Shown one piece after another: positions 17,159 to 27,700 of a stretch of DNA of 58,869 nucleotides (positions are counted from its first letter, which is position 1; every line of letters starts with the position of its first letter). The translations under genes were made by a program, and so were the position numbers. Under the pieces are notes generated by a model that searched no databases, was not told where the DNA came from, and saw only the letters and a program-made list of their open reading frames with translations. Source of the stretch: Bacteroidaceae bacterium (GTDB lineage Bacteria; Bacteroidota; Bacteroidia; Bacteroidales; Bacteroidaceae); the NCBI GenBank assembly GCA_017536765.1, contig JAFXGV010000009.1:1-58869 (forward strand). The letters run 5' to 3'.

Positions 17159-17938
17159 ATGGAGAACAAAAAGAAGATTACAGTTATAAAGGTGGGCGGC
17201 AAGATTGTGGAGGAACCCGCATCGCTTGCCGACCTGCTCGACCGCTTCACGGCCATTGAGGGGGCGAAGGTACTCATTCACGGCGGTGGCCGTTCGGCCA
17301 CCAAAATAGCCGAGCGATTGGGCATTGAGAGTAAGATGGTGGGCGGCCGCCGCATAACCGATGCCGACACCTTACAGGTAGTTACAATGGTATATGGCGG
17401 GCTTGTGAACAAAAACATCGTTGCCGGCCTGCAGGCACGCGGAGTGAACGCCTTGGGCCTCACCGGTGCCGACTGCAATATCATCAGAGCGCACAAACGC
17501 CCTGTGGGCGACGTTGATTATGGTTTTGTGGGCGACGTTGATTATGCCGACGGGCAGATGTTAGGCAAGCTCATAGAGCAAGGCATTGTGCCCATAGTGG
17601 CACCCCTCACACACGACGGCAACGGCAACCTGCTCAACACCAATGCCGACACTATGGCGGCAGAGACCGCCAAAGGGCTTGCAAAACTATATGATGTGAC
17701 ACTCACATACTGTTTTGAATTCCCCGGCGTTATGCGCAACCCCAACGATGCCGACAGCCTCATCGCCACAATAGACAAAGCAAGCTACAAGGAACTGCTT
17801 GCCGACGGCACCGTGAACGGTGGTATGATACCCAAGATAGACAACGCCTTCAACGCGATAGACAACGGTGTGTCGCAGGTGGTGATAACACGTGCCGATG
17901 CCATAGATGGCAAGAGCGGCACACACATAGTAGCCTGA
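17159..17938 (+). CDS. argB: Acetylglutamate kinase
   Basis: This protein of about 259 residues phosphorylates N-acetylglutamate, the second step of arginine synthesis. The amino-acid kinase signatures are present: VIKVGGKIVE at the N-terminus, LIHGGGRSA, and a DGNGNLLNTNADT segment near the middle. The ATG at 17159 (MENKKKI) is preferred; an in-frame TTG at 17138 would overlap speA by 4 bases and gives a non-conserved N-terminus. A 21-base direct repetition (GGGCGACGTTGATTATG units, 17508-17548) duplicates the residues VGDVDYGF/VGDVDYAD. The ygjP-like gene begins 1 base after its stop. Confidence 0.94.
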   Translation: MENKKKITVIKVGGKIVEEPASLADLLDRFTAIEGAKVLIHGGGRSATKIAERLGIESKMVGGRRITDADTLQVVTMVYGGLVNKNIVAGLQARGVNALGLTGADCNIIRAHKRPVGDVDYGFVGDVDYADGQMLGKLIEQGIVPIVAPLTHDGNGNLLNTNADTMAAETAKGLAKLYDVTLTYCFEFPGVMRNPNDADSLIATIDKASYKELLADGTVNGGMIPKIDNAFNAIDNGVSQVVITRADAIDGKSGTHIVA

Positions 17939-17939
17939 T

Positions 17940-18647
17940 ATGCTCAAAAAAAGCCTTATCGCACACCCCCAATATGGTAACATCGAGATTACCCGTAACC
18001 CACGGGCGCGCCGCATAATATTGCGTGCGCGCCCCAATCTTTTATGCATCACACTGCCCACATTTGCAACCGGCAAGGACCTTGAGAGGGCTTTAGAGAT
18101 GTACGGCAAGAAACTGCTTGCGCAGCAGGATGCCATACAACCGGAAACTATTGATGTCGCCTACCGCATAGACACCCCGCAATTTGCATTCGAACTGCAA
18201 CCACACAACGGGGATAAATTCCTCATAAGGTACAATGGCAGGCACAACACCTTGCTCTACCCTGCCGCCACCAACCTACACAGCCCCGAGCGGCAAGCCT
18301 GGATACGCAACGTCATTAAAATGCGCCTACGCAGCAGAGCAAAAGAAATTCTGCCCGGGCGCCTGCAACAACTTGCAACGCAGCACGGCTTTGCATTCAG
18401 CAGTGTGAGCCTGCGCGACTGCCACACCCGTTGGGGTAGCTGCAGCAGTCGCGGCAGCATAAACCTCAGCATATATTTAGTGTTGCTACCCGATGAACTG
18501 ATAGACTACGTGCTGATGCATGAACTGTGCCACACCGTGGAGATGAACCACAGCGACCGGTTTTGGGCACTGCTCGACAAAGCGTGCCAATGCGACTCGC
18601 GCACCCTGCGGCAGGCGTTGAAAAAGCATAAATGCGATATTTTGTAA
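17940..18647 (+). CDS. YgjP-family (DUF45) predicted zinc metallopeptidase
   Basis: This 235-residue protein has the family signature: RWGSCSSRGSINLS, then the zinc motif HELCH at residues 194-198, then HSDRFW about 11 residues later, which supplies the third ligand. The N-terminal region (GNIEITRNPRARRIILR) matches the strand-rich domain of YgjP/WLM-type proteins. These are predicted proteases, in some genomes linked to restriction or DNA repair; the physiological substrate is unknown. It is the last gene of the topA unit, following argB by 1 base. Confidence 0.85.
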   Translation: MLKKSLIAHPQYGNIEITRNPRARRIILRARPNLLCITLPTFATGKDLERALEMYGKKLLAQQDAIQPETIDVAYRIDTPQFAFELQPHNGDKFLIRYNGRHNTLLYPAATNLHSPERQAWIRNVIKMRLRSRAKEILPGRLQQLATQHGFAFSSVSLRDCHTRWGSCSSRGSINLSIYLVLLPDELIDYVLMHELCHTVEMNHSDRFWALLDKACQCDSRTLRQALKKHKCDIL

Positions 18648-18682
18648 TCACACGCCCTATATTATTTTGGAATATTTATTTT

Positions 18683-18713
18683 GGAGATGGCTAAAAACTT
18701 TTTAGCCATCTCC
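18683..18713. terminator. Terminator-like perfect inverted repeat after the topA-ygjP unit
   Basis: Two 15-base complementary arms (GGAGATGGCTAAAAA on the left) meet at a single central base. It lies 36 bases after the last gene of the unit. There is no T-tract after the stem, so it may act as an RNA-stabilising end or as a terminator through its internal T run. Confidence 0.6.
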
Positions 18714-18730
18714 GCATAGCCCCCTTTAAC

Positions 18731-18742
18731 ATCTATATAGAT
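18731..18742. promoter_or_regulatory. Palindrome upstream of the TonB receptor
   Basis: ATCTATATAGAT is a perfect 12-base palindrome about 50 bases before the receptor ATG, near a poor -7 candidate (TATCTTCG, 18764-18771). It may be an operator. No known regulator site is recognised. Confidence 0.3.
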
Positions 18743-18791
18743 AATAATCCATATTTTTTTCGTATCTTCGCGCGAATCACAAACTAAGGGT

Positions 18792-20963
18792 ATGACATTT
18801 ATTGCTGCATTTATTTCACTATTCATCACCACATTTGCCGAAACGGCCGATACCATTATGCTTGCAGGCATAGATGTGGTGTCGTCGGTAAAATTGTCCG
18901 ACGATGCAGACAAGCAGCCATACTCCGTAACCACCATAGGCCGTGCCGATATTGAGAACAGGCACATAAACAGCATAAAAGAGCTCACGGCCACAGCACC
19001 GAATTTCTATCAGCCCGACTACGGTTCGCGAATGACCTCTTCGATTTATGTACGCGGCTTCGGCTCGCGCATAGACCAGCCCGTTGTGGGGATGAACATA
19101 GACCAGCAGCCCGTGATGAACAAGAACAACTACGATTTTGAGCTGTTCGACATTGACAAGGTGCAGATTATACGCGGTGCGCAAAGCACCCTGTTCGGGC
19201 GCAATACATCGGGCGGAACAATAAACATAACCACCCTGTCACCCCTTAATTTCCAAGGCAAAAGACTATCGGTGGAGTATGGCAACGAGAACAACATACG
19301 CATAAAGGCTGCGCACTACGAGGCAGCAAGTAAGCGTTTCGGTTGGTCGGTGGGTACATACTACAACCACAGCGACGGCTTTTTCACAAACAACTACACG
19401 GGAGATAATTGCGATGGTGGCGACAATGCCGCCGTGCGTGCACGCTTCCAATGGTTGCCTGCCGACAGATGGAGCATAGACAACACCTTCACAGTGGGCT
19501 ACACCGACGAGGGAGGCTGGGGGTACCGCCTGTACGACGGCGCGAGCGGCACACTCGCCCCAATAGCCTACAACGAGGAGTGCTACTACCGCCGCTTCAA
19601 CCTATCCGACGGCTTGGTGGTGAAACGTTTCTTTGACAATTTCACAATATCGTCGGCCACGGGCTACCAATATACCGACGATAAGATGCACTTGGACAAC
19701 GACTTCCTTGCCAGCGACTATTTCACTATGGAACAGGCACAGCGCGAGCACTCAATTACACAGGAGTTTGTAATAAAATCGCGCGACGACAAGGCCTTCA
19801 GATGGACAGGCGGTCTTTTCGCCTTTTACAAGTACCTGCAGATGGAGGCCCCCGTGCATTTTCGCGAGGTGGGTATAAGGGAGCTCATTGCCAAACGCCT
19901 GCCTTCGTGGTTCACCATAGACGAGAGCGCATTCGACATTACCGATGACTTTACAATTCCCACATACGGAGTTGCAGCCTACCTGCAAGGCGGCTATACC
20001 GTGGGAGCGTTTGATATCGAGGCAGGCCTGCGAGTGGATTATGAGAACTCGTCGATGGACTATTACAGCCACTCGCTCATTCACTACAATGTGCCCGGCA
20101 AGGCACACGAACCACTGCCCACAACGTTCAAAGGCACAGAGAAGGTAGATGCTCTTGAACTGCTGCCCGGTTTCTCGATAACCTACCGCCACCGCTTGGG
20201 CAACATCTATGCATCGGTGCGCAAAGGATTCAAGGCAGGCGGATTCAACACGCAGATATTTTCCGATATTCTGCAAAACAAGATGATAAGGAATATGCAG
20301 GGAATAGGCGATGATACCGATGCATCGGCCACCAAATACAAGCCCGAGGAGAGCCTGAACTATGAGATTGGCGGCAACCTGTCGCTGCTCGACGACAGAT
20401 TGAGCCTCGCGGCATCGCTCTTCTACATAGATTGTACCAACCAGCAGCTGACCATACACCCCACAACGGGCACAGGCCGAATAATGTCCAACGCAGGCGA
20501 GTCGCGCAGCTATGGTTGCGAAGTGGCAGCAAGATACGACATAGGCCATTTTACGATAAACGCGGCATACGGCTACACCAATGCCAAATTCGAAAAATTC
20601 ACAAACGAGGGCATAAGCTACAAAGGCAAGCAGTTGCCATATGCTCCGCGGGAGACTGCATCGCTTAATGTAGCATATAAGATACCCGTTGCACGCACCA
20701 TTGCCAACCACCTGATACTGAACATAGGTTGGAACGGCATAGGCAGCATATATTGGAACGAGGCCAACACCCTTTCGCAGTCGTTCTACGGCCTGTGGCA
20801 GGCATCATTGTCGTGGGAAAAAGGACATTTCGGAGCATCGCTTTGGGGCAAGAACCTGCTTGACGAGAAATATCACACATTCTACTTCCGCTCTATTAGT
20901 AACGACTTTTTTGCCGAAGGCAAACCTTTGCAGGCGGGAGTATCCTTCCACATAAATTTATAA
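18792..20963 (+). CDS. TonB-dependent outer-membrane receptor
   Basis: This 723-residue protein has a signal sequence, a plug domain (about residues 45-160, with IYVRGFGSR and VQIIRGAQSTLFGRNTSGG, the usual TonB-plug motifs), and a barrel ending in LQAGVSFHINL. It lacks the N-terminal carboxypeptidase-like domain of SusC proteins, so it looks like a receptor for a metal chelate, haem or small molecule and not a polysaccharide transporter. Three genes follow at 6-18 base spacing (calycin-like lipoprotein, DUF4091 hydrolase, flavodiiron protein), so it heads a four-gene unit. Its ligand is unknown. Confidence 0.88.
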   Translation: MTFIAAFISLFITTFAETADTIMLAGIDVVSSVKLSDDADKQPYSVTTIGRADIENRHINSIKELTATAPNFYQPDYGSRMTSSIYVRGFGSRIDQPVVGMNIDQQPVMNKNNYDFELFDIDKVQIIRGAQSTLFGRNTSGGTINITTLSPLNFQGKRLSVEYGNENNIRIKAAHYEAASKRFGWSVGTYYNHSDGFFTNNYTGDNCDGGDNAAVRARFQWLPADRWSIDNTFTVGYTDEGGWGYRLYDGASGTLAPIAYNEECYYRRFNLSDGLVVKRFFDNFTISSATGYQYTDDKMHLDNDFLASDYFTMEQAQREHSITQEFVIKSRDDKAFRWTGGLFAFYKYLQMEAPVHFREVGIRELIAKRLPSWFTIDESAFDITDDFTIPTYGVAAYLQGGYTVGAFDIEAGLRVDYENSSMDYYSHSLIHYNVPGKAHEPLPTTFKGTEKVDALELLPGFSITYRHRLGNIYASVRKGFKAGGFNTQIFSDILQNKMIRNMQGIGDDTDASATKYKPEESLNYEIGGNLSLLDDRLSLAASLFYIDCTNQQLTIHPTTGTGRIMSNAGESRSYGCEVAARYDIGHFTINAAYGYTNAKFEKFTNEGISYKGKQLPYAPRETASLNVAYKIPVARTIANHLILNIGWNGIGSIYWNEANTLSQSFYGLWQASLSWEKGHFGASLWGKNLLDEKYHTFYFRSISNDFFAEGKPLQAGVSFHINL

Positions 20964-20981
20964 ACAATTAAATATAGAATT

Positions 20982-21836
20982 ATGAAAAAATTTCAATTAC
21001 TATCACTCTTTATGGCAATAGCACTGTTTGCCGCCTGTTCCGATGACGACAGCACCACTCCCCCACCACCGGTGCCCGATAATGTATATCAGGTAGAGGG
21101 TACCGTGTGCGAGGTTACCGACAACGGCGATGCCACCGTAACAATCATAATGAAGAGCGCCAAATTTGCAAGCAAAATGCCTGCAATGGATATTCACCTG
21201 CCCAACATACCCCATTTCATAGAGGGCGGCAGCAAGCAGCTGCTTGCAGGCACCGTTATCCCCGAGGTGATGTTTGGCGGCGTAATGGGCCCATACGACA
21301 ACTACACCATAAATAACTTCTCGGGCAGCATAACTGCCGAAGGCGAGCTTACCTTCCAAGGATTTATGCACCTGGGCAAGATAGAATTCGCAGGCAGCCA
21401 AGAGGGCGATACCTACAAAGGCACAACCACAACCACCTACCCCGAGGGCGAGGCATCCACCGATGTACCCACCGTGGATATAACGGAGTATGAAAACACC
21501 ACAAGCAGTGCCGAAAAGGGAGAGGGCGCAGCCACCATCACATTGAACAACATTTCATTTGCACCAGGAATGCCCGCGATGAACATTCGCATCCCCGACA
21601 TTGCACAGGCCGAGGGCAACAGTTACTATAGCGCAGTGATTATCCCCACGGTATCGATGCGTGGCAGCGCATATATGCCTATGGAGCAATACACAATGAC
21701 CGATGTTACCTGCACCATCACAGACGAGGCCCTGCAACTGACGCTCAAATTCCCTATGGGATATTTGCGATACACCGCAACAGCCACCGATGAGGGATAC
21801 ACCGGCACTATGAGTTTTACAAAAATAACGGAATAA
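20982..21836 (+). CDS. Calycin-like lipoprotein with two tandem half-repeats
   Basis: This 284-residue lipoprotein has a lipobox (LFAAC, Cys20), then a Pro/Thr linker and two similar beta-rich repeats of about 115 residues. The first contains FASKMPAMDIHLPNI and the second FAPGMPAMNIRIPDI. Such Bacteroidetes calycin-like proteins are predicted ligand-binding surface proteins. Position 18 bases after the TonB receptor suggests it is the cell-surface partner that captures the ligand, as SusD-type proteins do for SusC. This role is an inference; no ligand residue can be named. Confidence 0.7.
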   Translation: MKKFQLLSLFMAIALFAACSDDDSTTPPPPVPDNVYQVEGTVCEVTDNGDATVTIIMKSAKFASKMPAMDIHLPNIPHFIEGGSKQLLAGTVIPEVMFGGVMGPYDNYTINNFSGSITAEGELTFQGFMHLGKIEFAGSQEGDTYKGTTTTTYPEGEASTDVPTVDITEYENTTSSAEKGEGAATITLNNISFAPGMPAMNIRIPDIAQAEGNSYYSAVIIPTVSMRGSAYMPMEQYTMTDVTCTITDEALQLTLKFPMGYLRYTATATDEGYTGTMSFTKITE

Positions 21837-21848
21837 CATTATCACACT

Positions 21849-23537
21849 ATGACAACACGACTATATTCACTTGCAATAATAGCAATAATAGCTCTGCAAT
21901 CGTTGAGCGCGGCATCCCCCAAAAATATCATAGACAAAGATATTACTGTAAAGTGGGGCAACACCGACACCCGCTACCCCCACACAAGTGCCAAGGATAT
22001 TTCCACAACCGCGGCTAATAGCACCGCTGCGTGGCGTGGCGAGCGCGTGAACTTTCAGCTGTTGGTAGCCTGCAAGAATAAAGCCCACACGGTTGAATAC
22101 AGTTTTGGCGACCTCAAGTGTGGCAAGCACACCATAAGCAGCAGCAACGTAGTGGGCGGTTTTGTGGAGGACATCATTACCGACCGCTTTACAGGCTGCG
22201 GCAAGCACGCCGTGGATGCCCACGGCGAGAACTTTTCGGCCGACAAGATAACCGATACTAACCCTGTAGAACTAACAGCCGACACATACAACGGCCTATG
22301 GCTCACGGTGAACATACCCGCCGATGCCGCACCCGGTAAATACAAAGGAACGGTGACCATAAGCAGCAACGGGGAGAGCACCACAATGAACTACACCGTG
22401 AAGGTTATCGACCGCACACTGCCAGCACCCAAGGAGTGGAAATTCCACCTCGACCTGTGGCAGAACCCATACGCCGTGGCCCGCGTGCACGGTGTGGAGC
22501 CCTGGTCGGCCGAGCATTTCCACAAACTGCGCCCTTATATGACCAAACTGGCAAGCGCAGGACAGAAGGCCATCACCGCTACACTCATAGACCGCCCCTG
22601 GAACGGACAGACATATGATCCCTTTGGCAGTATGATAACCTGGATGCGCAAGGCCGACGGCAACTGGTACTACGACTTCACCATCTTCGATAAATGGGTG
22701 GAATTTATGATGGACTGCGGCATAGACAAGGAGATTACCTGCTTCTCTATGATTCCCTGGAAGCTGTCGTTCCGCTACTACGACCAGGCAACGCACAGCC
22801 ACAAATACATACAGTGCGCCCCGGGCGAGAAGGCCTACGAGCAATTCTGGGGCGGTATGCTGCAAGCCTTTGCACAGCATCTGAAGGAGAAGGGGTGGTT
22901 CGAAAATACCTTTATATCGATGGATGAGCGCAGCTTGCCGCAGATGCAGGCCGCCATTGCCGTCATCAAGAAATATGCGCCCGGTATGAAGATTTCAATG
23001 GCAGGCAACTACCACCCCGAGATTGAGGCCGACATCACAGACTACTGCCTGGATATTTTCGCCTACACAGCATATACCCCCGAGCTGCTTGCACGCCGCC
23101 GCAGCGAGGGCAAGGTATCCACCTACTACACCTGCTGCTCGGCCGAATACCCCAACCTGTTTACCTTCACCGCCCCTGCCGATGCCGAGTTCATAGCTCT
23201 TGAGGCGCTTGCAAAAGACCTCGACGGCTACCTGCGCTGGGCATACAACAGCTGGACCGTGGAGCCCGAGAAGGATTCACGCTTCACAGCCTGGCCTGCA
23301 GGCGACACATATGTGATATACCCGCACAGCATAAGTTCTGTGCGCTGGGAACGACTTGTGCAGGGCATACAGCAGTTCGAAAAATACAAGATACTGCTTG
23401 CCGAGGCCGCAGAGAAGGGCGACAAACAGACCATCAAGAGCCTTGAAAAGCTGTTGAAAACAGTTGACGTTAACAAGATTGAGAAAGAGAGCGCGAAGAT
23501 TGTAAACAACTTCCGCAACCAATTAAATAAGTATTAA
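21849..23537 (+). CDS. DUF4091 glycoside-hydrolase-like secreted protein
   Basis: This 562-residue protein has a signal peptide (about 1-22) and a beta-rich N-terminal domain (about 30-185), followed by a TIM-barrel-like domain and the C-terminal DUF4091 region (LRWAYNSW and following) seen in Bacteroidetes hydrolases. Acidic residues suitable for catalysis are visible in FISMDERSLPQM (about 356-367). Activity is not established for this family as far as I know. It is the third gene of the TonB receptor unit, which suggests a glycosylated ligand or host glycan. Confidence 0.75.
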   Translation: MTTRLYSLAIIAIIALQSLSAASPKNIIDKDITVKWGNTDTRYPHTSAKDISTTAANSTAAWRGERVNFQLLVACKNKAHTVEYSFGDLKCGKHTISSSNVVGGFVEDIITDRFTGCGKHAVDAHGENFSADKITDTNPVELTADTYNGLWLTVNIPADAAPGKYKGTVTISSNGESTTMNYTVKVIDRTLPAPKEWKFHLDLWQNPYAVARVHGVEPWSAEHFHKLRPYMTKLASAGQKAITATLIDRPWNGQTYDPFGSMITWMRKADGNWYYDFTIFDKWVEFMMDCGIDKEITCFSMIPWKLSFRYYDQATHSHKYIQCAPGEKAYEQFWGGMLQAFAQHLKEKGWFENTFISMDERSLPQMQAAIAVIKKYAPGMKISMAGNYHPEIEADITDYCLDIFAYTAYTPELLARRRSEGKVSTYYTCCSAEYPNLFTFTAPADAEFIALEALAKDLDGYLRWAYNSWTVEPEKDSRFTAWPAGDTYVIYPHSISSVRWERLVQGIQQFEKYKILLAEAAEKGDKQTIKSLEKLLKTVDVNKIEKESAKIVNNFRNQLNKY

Positions 23538-23543
23538 AACGCT

Positions 23544-24707
23544 ATGATAAAGAATATTACGGACAGCATTAAATACATAGGGGTTGACGACTACGACATA
23601 GACCTCTTTGAGAGCCAATACATTGTGCCCAATGGTATGGCCTATAATTCATATATAATAGAGGACGAACAGATAACTATACTGGACACAGCCGATGCAC
23701 GCAAGGGCGAAGAGTGGTGGCAGAACCTCACCACTGCGCTCGACGGACGCGAGCCTTCGTATCTTATTGTTCACCACGCCGAGCCCGACCACAGCTCGCT
23801 CATTGCCGAGGCTATGAAGAAATACCCCGCAATGCGCATTGTGGCCACCCCTAAGGCAATACAGATGATGCCGCAATTCTTTGAAGGAATAGACTTTGCA
23901 TCACGCTCCATAGCCGTGAAGGAGGGTGACACGCTCACCACCGGCAAGCACACATTGCAGTTCCTGCACGCACCTATGGTGCACTGGCCCGAGGTAATGG
24001 TAACATTTGACACCACCGACAAGGTACTTTTCTCGGCCGATGCATTTGGCAAGTTCGGTGCTCTTGCTACCGACGAGCCCTGGGCCTGCGAAGCACGCCG
24101 TTACTATTTTAACATTTGTGGTAAATATGGCGTTCAGGTACAGACACTGCTGAAGAAAGTGGCTGCACTCCCCGTGGAGATTATATGCCCGCTGCACGGC
24201 CCCGTGCTCACCGAGAATCTGGATTATTATGTGGGGCTGTATGACACCTGGAGCAAGTATGAACCCGAGACCGAGGGCGTGTTTGTGGCCTATGCATCGA
24301 TACACGGCGGCACAGGCGTGGCAGCACGCAAACTTGCCGAGATGCTCACGGCAGCAGGCGCTTCCAAAGTGGCCGTGACCGACCTGTCGCGTTGCGACCT
24401 TGCCGAGGCCGTTGAAGATGCCTTCAGATACAGCCATATGGTGCTGTGTGCATCGTCATACGATGCGGGAGTGTTCACCCCTATGGCAGATTTCCTACAC
24501 CACCTGAAGAGCAAGAATTTCCAACGCCGCAAGGTAGCGCTGCTTGAGAACGGTTCGTGGGCGCCCACTGCCGGGCGCGTAATGCGTTCTATGCTCGAGG
24601 AGATGAAGGCGATTGAGATTGTGGAGCCTATGGTTACCATACGCTCGCGTATGAAGGATAGCGACCTGCCTGCAATGCAGCAGCTTGCCGAGGAGTTGTT
24701 GAAATAA
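23544..24707 (+). CDS. Flavodiiron protein (FprA/A-type flavoprotein)
   Basis: This 387-residue cytoplasmic protein reduces O2 to water or NO to N2O in anaerobes. The N-terminal metallo-beta-lactamase fold carries the di-iron ligands H-x-E-x-D-H (HAEPDH, about residues 78-83), HWPEV near 148, and FSADAFG near 166. The C-terminal flavodoxin domain has the FMN loop YASIHGGTG (about 251-259). Length matches the family. It lies 6 bases after the DUF4091 gene, a likely accidental passenger in the unit or an oxygen-protection module for it. Confidence 0.92.
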   Translation: MIKNITDSIKYIGVDDYDIDLFESQYIVPNGMAYNSYIIEDEQITILDTADARKGEEWWQNLTTALDGREPSYLIVHHAEPDHSSLIAEAMKKYPAMRIVATPKAIQMMPQFFEGIDFASRSIAVKEGDTLTTGKHTLQFLHAPMVHWPEVMVTFDTTDKVLFSADAFGKFGALATDEPWACEARRYYFNICGKYGVQVQTLLKKVAALPVEIICPLHGPVLTENLDYYVGLYDTWSKYEPETEGVFVAYASIHGGTGVAARKLAEMLTAAGASKVAVTDLSRCDLAEAVEDAFRYSHMVLCASSYDAGVFTPMADFLHHLKSKNFQRRKVALLENGSWAPTAGRVMRSMLEEMKAIEIVEPMVTIRSRMKDSDLPAMQQLAEELLK

Positions 24708-24730
24708 CCATCAATAGAACAGTAAATAAT

Positions 24731-24766
24731 AAAAAGCTCGCTCCTCGAATGAGAAGCGAGCTTTTT
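24731..24766. terminator. Bidirectional intrinsic terminator
   Basis: Arms AAAAAGCTCGCT and AGCGAGCTTTTT enclose a small additional CTC/GAG stem. It lies between the convergent flavodiiron and GH95 genes and serves both. Confidence 0.9.
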
Positions 24767-24783
24767 ATGCATTCATTGCAGAA

Positions 24784-27700
24784 TTACTCTGCAATGAATT
24801 TTTTATTGTCCTGAATATATACACGTCCTTTTTCGGGAACAAGCACCTTGCGGCCCATAAGGTCATATACGGGGCCTGTGCTCGCTGCATCGGCAACAGT
24901 ATTTTCAATCCCTGTAGGCACCTCGCCAAAGAAGATGTTAATCTTGTCGGCAGCCTTGCTGGGGATAGAATATACATTGTCGTTCACCTTTTCGGGAGTA
25001 ACCACGGCACCGTTCACATAGATTGTAGCCTGGCCGAGGCCTGCATAGTTCACATAGAGGGGCCGGCCCTGATTATTGCTTATGGTTATCTGTGTAGCCT
25101 TGCCCTCGGCCCACTTGGCACCAACGGTGAAGTCGCCCACAGCCTTGAGGCCGGTGTACTCACCTGTAGCCCATTCGGTAGGCAGTGCGGGGAGAATCTG
25201 CAATGTGTCGCTGTGACTCTGCAACATCATCTCGGCAACACCCGAGCAAGCACCAAAGTTACCGTCAATCTGGAAGGGTGCGTGTGAGTCGTAGAGGTTG
25301 TAATATATACCACCTGCATACTGGTTGGTTCCGTATGATGTAGAGTGCTTCAACGCCTTGCGCAAAATTGCGTGTGAGCGGTCGCCCATAAGAGCACGTG
25401 CCCAAAGGTTTATCTTCCAGCCCATCGACCAACCTGTAGATTCGTCGCCACGCAGCTTCATTGAGTTGATGGCAGGCTCGAAAAACTCGCTCGAGGGAGT
25501 AATCTGGCCGAAGGGATAGAGAGCCATCAGGTGCGACATATGACGGTGACCGCGGTCGCTCGATGCTGTGAATGGGCTGTATTTCCACTCACGGATGAGC
25601 TTGGCACCGGTGGGAACATCGTTGTATGTTGCGCCCCAGTCGCCTGTATAGGTTTCTGTGGCAAGGCCCTTATCCATCTTTGCAAAGCGGTCGGTAATGA
25701 GGTTGTAGTCGGCCTCGGTAATTACACCGGCCTCAACGCCACCAAGGATATCGGCAGCCTTGATTGTGTTGTCGAGTACCTCCCAAACAATCTGCTGTGC
25801 GTGGGCAACGGCATTCTGGCTGCCGGGGCCGTGCTCGGGCGAGTACTCATTGGGGCACTCGTATGTGCCGTCGGCCGCAAGCACCATACGGTCGGCCCAG
25901 AATTGTGCAGCGCCAAGCATTGCGGGGAAGGCCTTTGCAAGATACTCCTTGTCGAGGGTGTAACGGTAGTGCTGCCACAGGTGTGTGCCATACCAAGCGT
26001 TGGCAATTACATAGTTGGGGGCAAAGCCACTTATGCCACCGAAGATATTGTTCTCGGTGAGGCAGGTCCAACCACGGCTCTCGCCTGCGATGTTCGCTCT
26101 GTTCTGCCACTCGGGCTGTGCAGCCTCGTTAATAATATAATTGAGGAAGGGAACGTGCATTTCGGTGAGGTTGGTGGGCTCTGCAGGCCAGTAGTTCATC
26201 TGCACGTTGATGTTGGCGTGGATATCGGAGTGCCAGGGAGCATCGGAACGGTTATTCCATATTCCCTGCAGGTTGCTGGGGAGGTCCACACCGCGAGAAG
26301 ATGAAATCTCAAGATAGCGACCATAGTGGAAATAGAGCTGCTCGAGCATAAGGTTGCCGGTCATTGAGCCTGCATTGTAGGCATCAATCATCTCATTTGT
26401 GGGCATTACATTTTCGGTGCCTGCAATCTCGAACGACACGCGGTCGTAGTACTGCTTAAAGTCGGCAACGTGCTTGCTGTAGAGTGCCTCCCAGCCCTGT
26501 GAAGCTGCGGCATCGGCTTGTGCAGCAGCATCGGCAGGAAGGTCGGCTTTGCGGCCCGACACGTGAGATACCTGGTCGGCAACAAAGTCGGTGATACCCA
26601 CAAGAACAACCAATACCGAATTAGCACCCTCAACAACCACTCCATTAGAGGTGGTCTTCATTGTACCACCCTCGGGCACAACCTTCAAATGGGCTGCGTA
26701 ACTGATTGTCTGCAACGAACCGCTGAACGATGCTGTTCCGTCGCTGTAGGTAGTTGTGGCAACAATACCGGGGGCACCGCTTGCCATTGAGAAGCGCAGG
26801 CTTATCTTGCCCTCCTCGCTTGCTGTGTAGCGCCATATAACCGCCTTGTCGGGGTAGCTGGCAATATACTCACGCTTGTATGTAACACTCTTGTCGGCGT
26901 TCTTGTAGCATACGGTTCCTGTTGCGTTCTCAATATCAAGCTGGCGATAGTAATCGGTTATACCGTTGTCGGCACCATAACCGAACTCATAGCTCATATC
27001 ATCCACAAACACACTACCGAAGTTCTCGTAGATACCATATTGCGATGGGCCACCACTCCACAATGTTTTGTCGTTGAACTGAATCTCGTCGGTCTGCACA
27101 CCACCGAAGAGCGATGCGCCGAACTGGCCGTTACCAATGGGCAGCGAGTACTCCATCCAAGTATTTGAAACACCTGTGAGTGTAGCGGGCTTGGTATACC
27201 ACAAGGTGTGCTTGTGTTCGGGGGTGTAGCCCTCGATGCCTGCTACATAGAAATCGTCGTAATTCTCCTTTATATCATCGGGTGACATAAACACCACAGG
27301 GTAGTAACCGCTTCTTGATGTGCTTGCAAGAGCAAGATCCTTTATCTCACCCTTTGCTTTTCCCAGTTGCAGTTTATATTTCGACAAAGCAGCATCGGCC
27401 GAATGAATTTCCCACTTATAGGGGTTTGTATTGTAGTTTGTTTCAACCAATTTGAAACCTGCTGCATATGCCTCGTTTGAAAGCACGGGTGCACCATCGA
27501 CAATGCTCAGATACTTGCCGCTATTGCTTATAATCTGCATATTCTCCTTTGTTCCTGTGAATTTCCAAAGAGTGGTTTTCTTCACGATGGGATCGACGTG
27601 GCCGGGAACAGCGCCCACCTCACCGTCACAAAGATATTGGTCAACACCCATATAGTGAATTACATACCAATGCTCGTTCTCGGTGTCGCTCATTGCGGGA

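Noticed and set aside
24784-24910. Firm call of a type IX secretion signal on the fucosidase
   Set aside because: The C-terminal YDLMGRKV...KGRVYIQ pattern is suggestive, but similar tails occur widely in this order and no secretion genes are in the window.
25531-26304. 257-codon plus-strand frame inside the GH95 gene
   Set aside because: Antisense to the catalytic domain of the fucosidase, without domain or leader.
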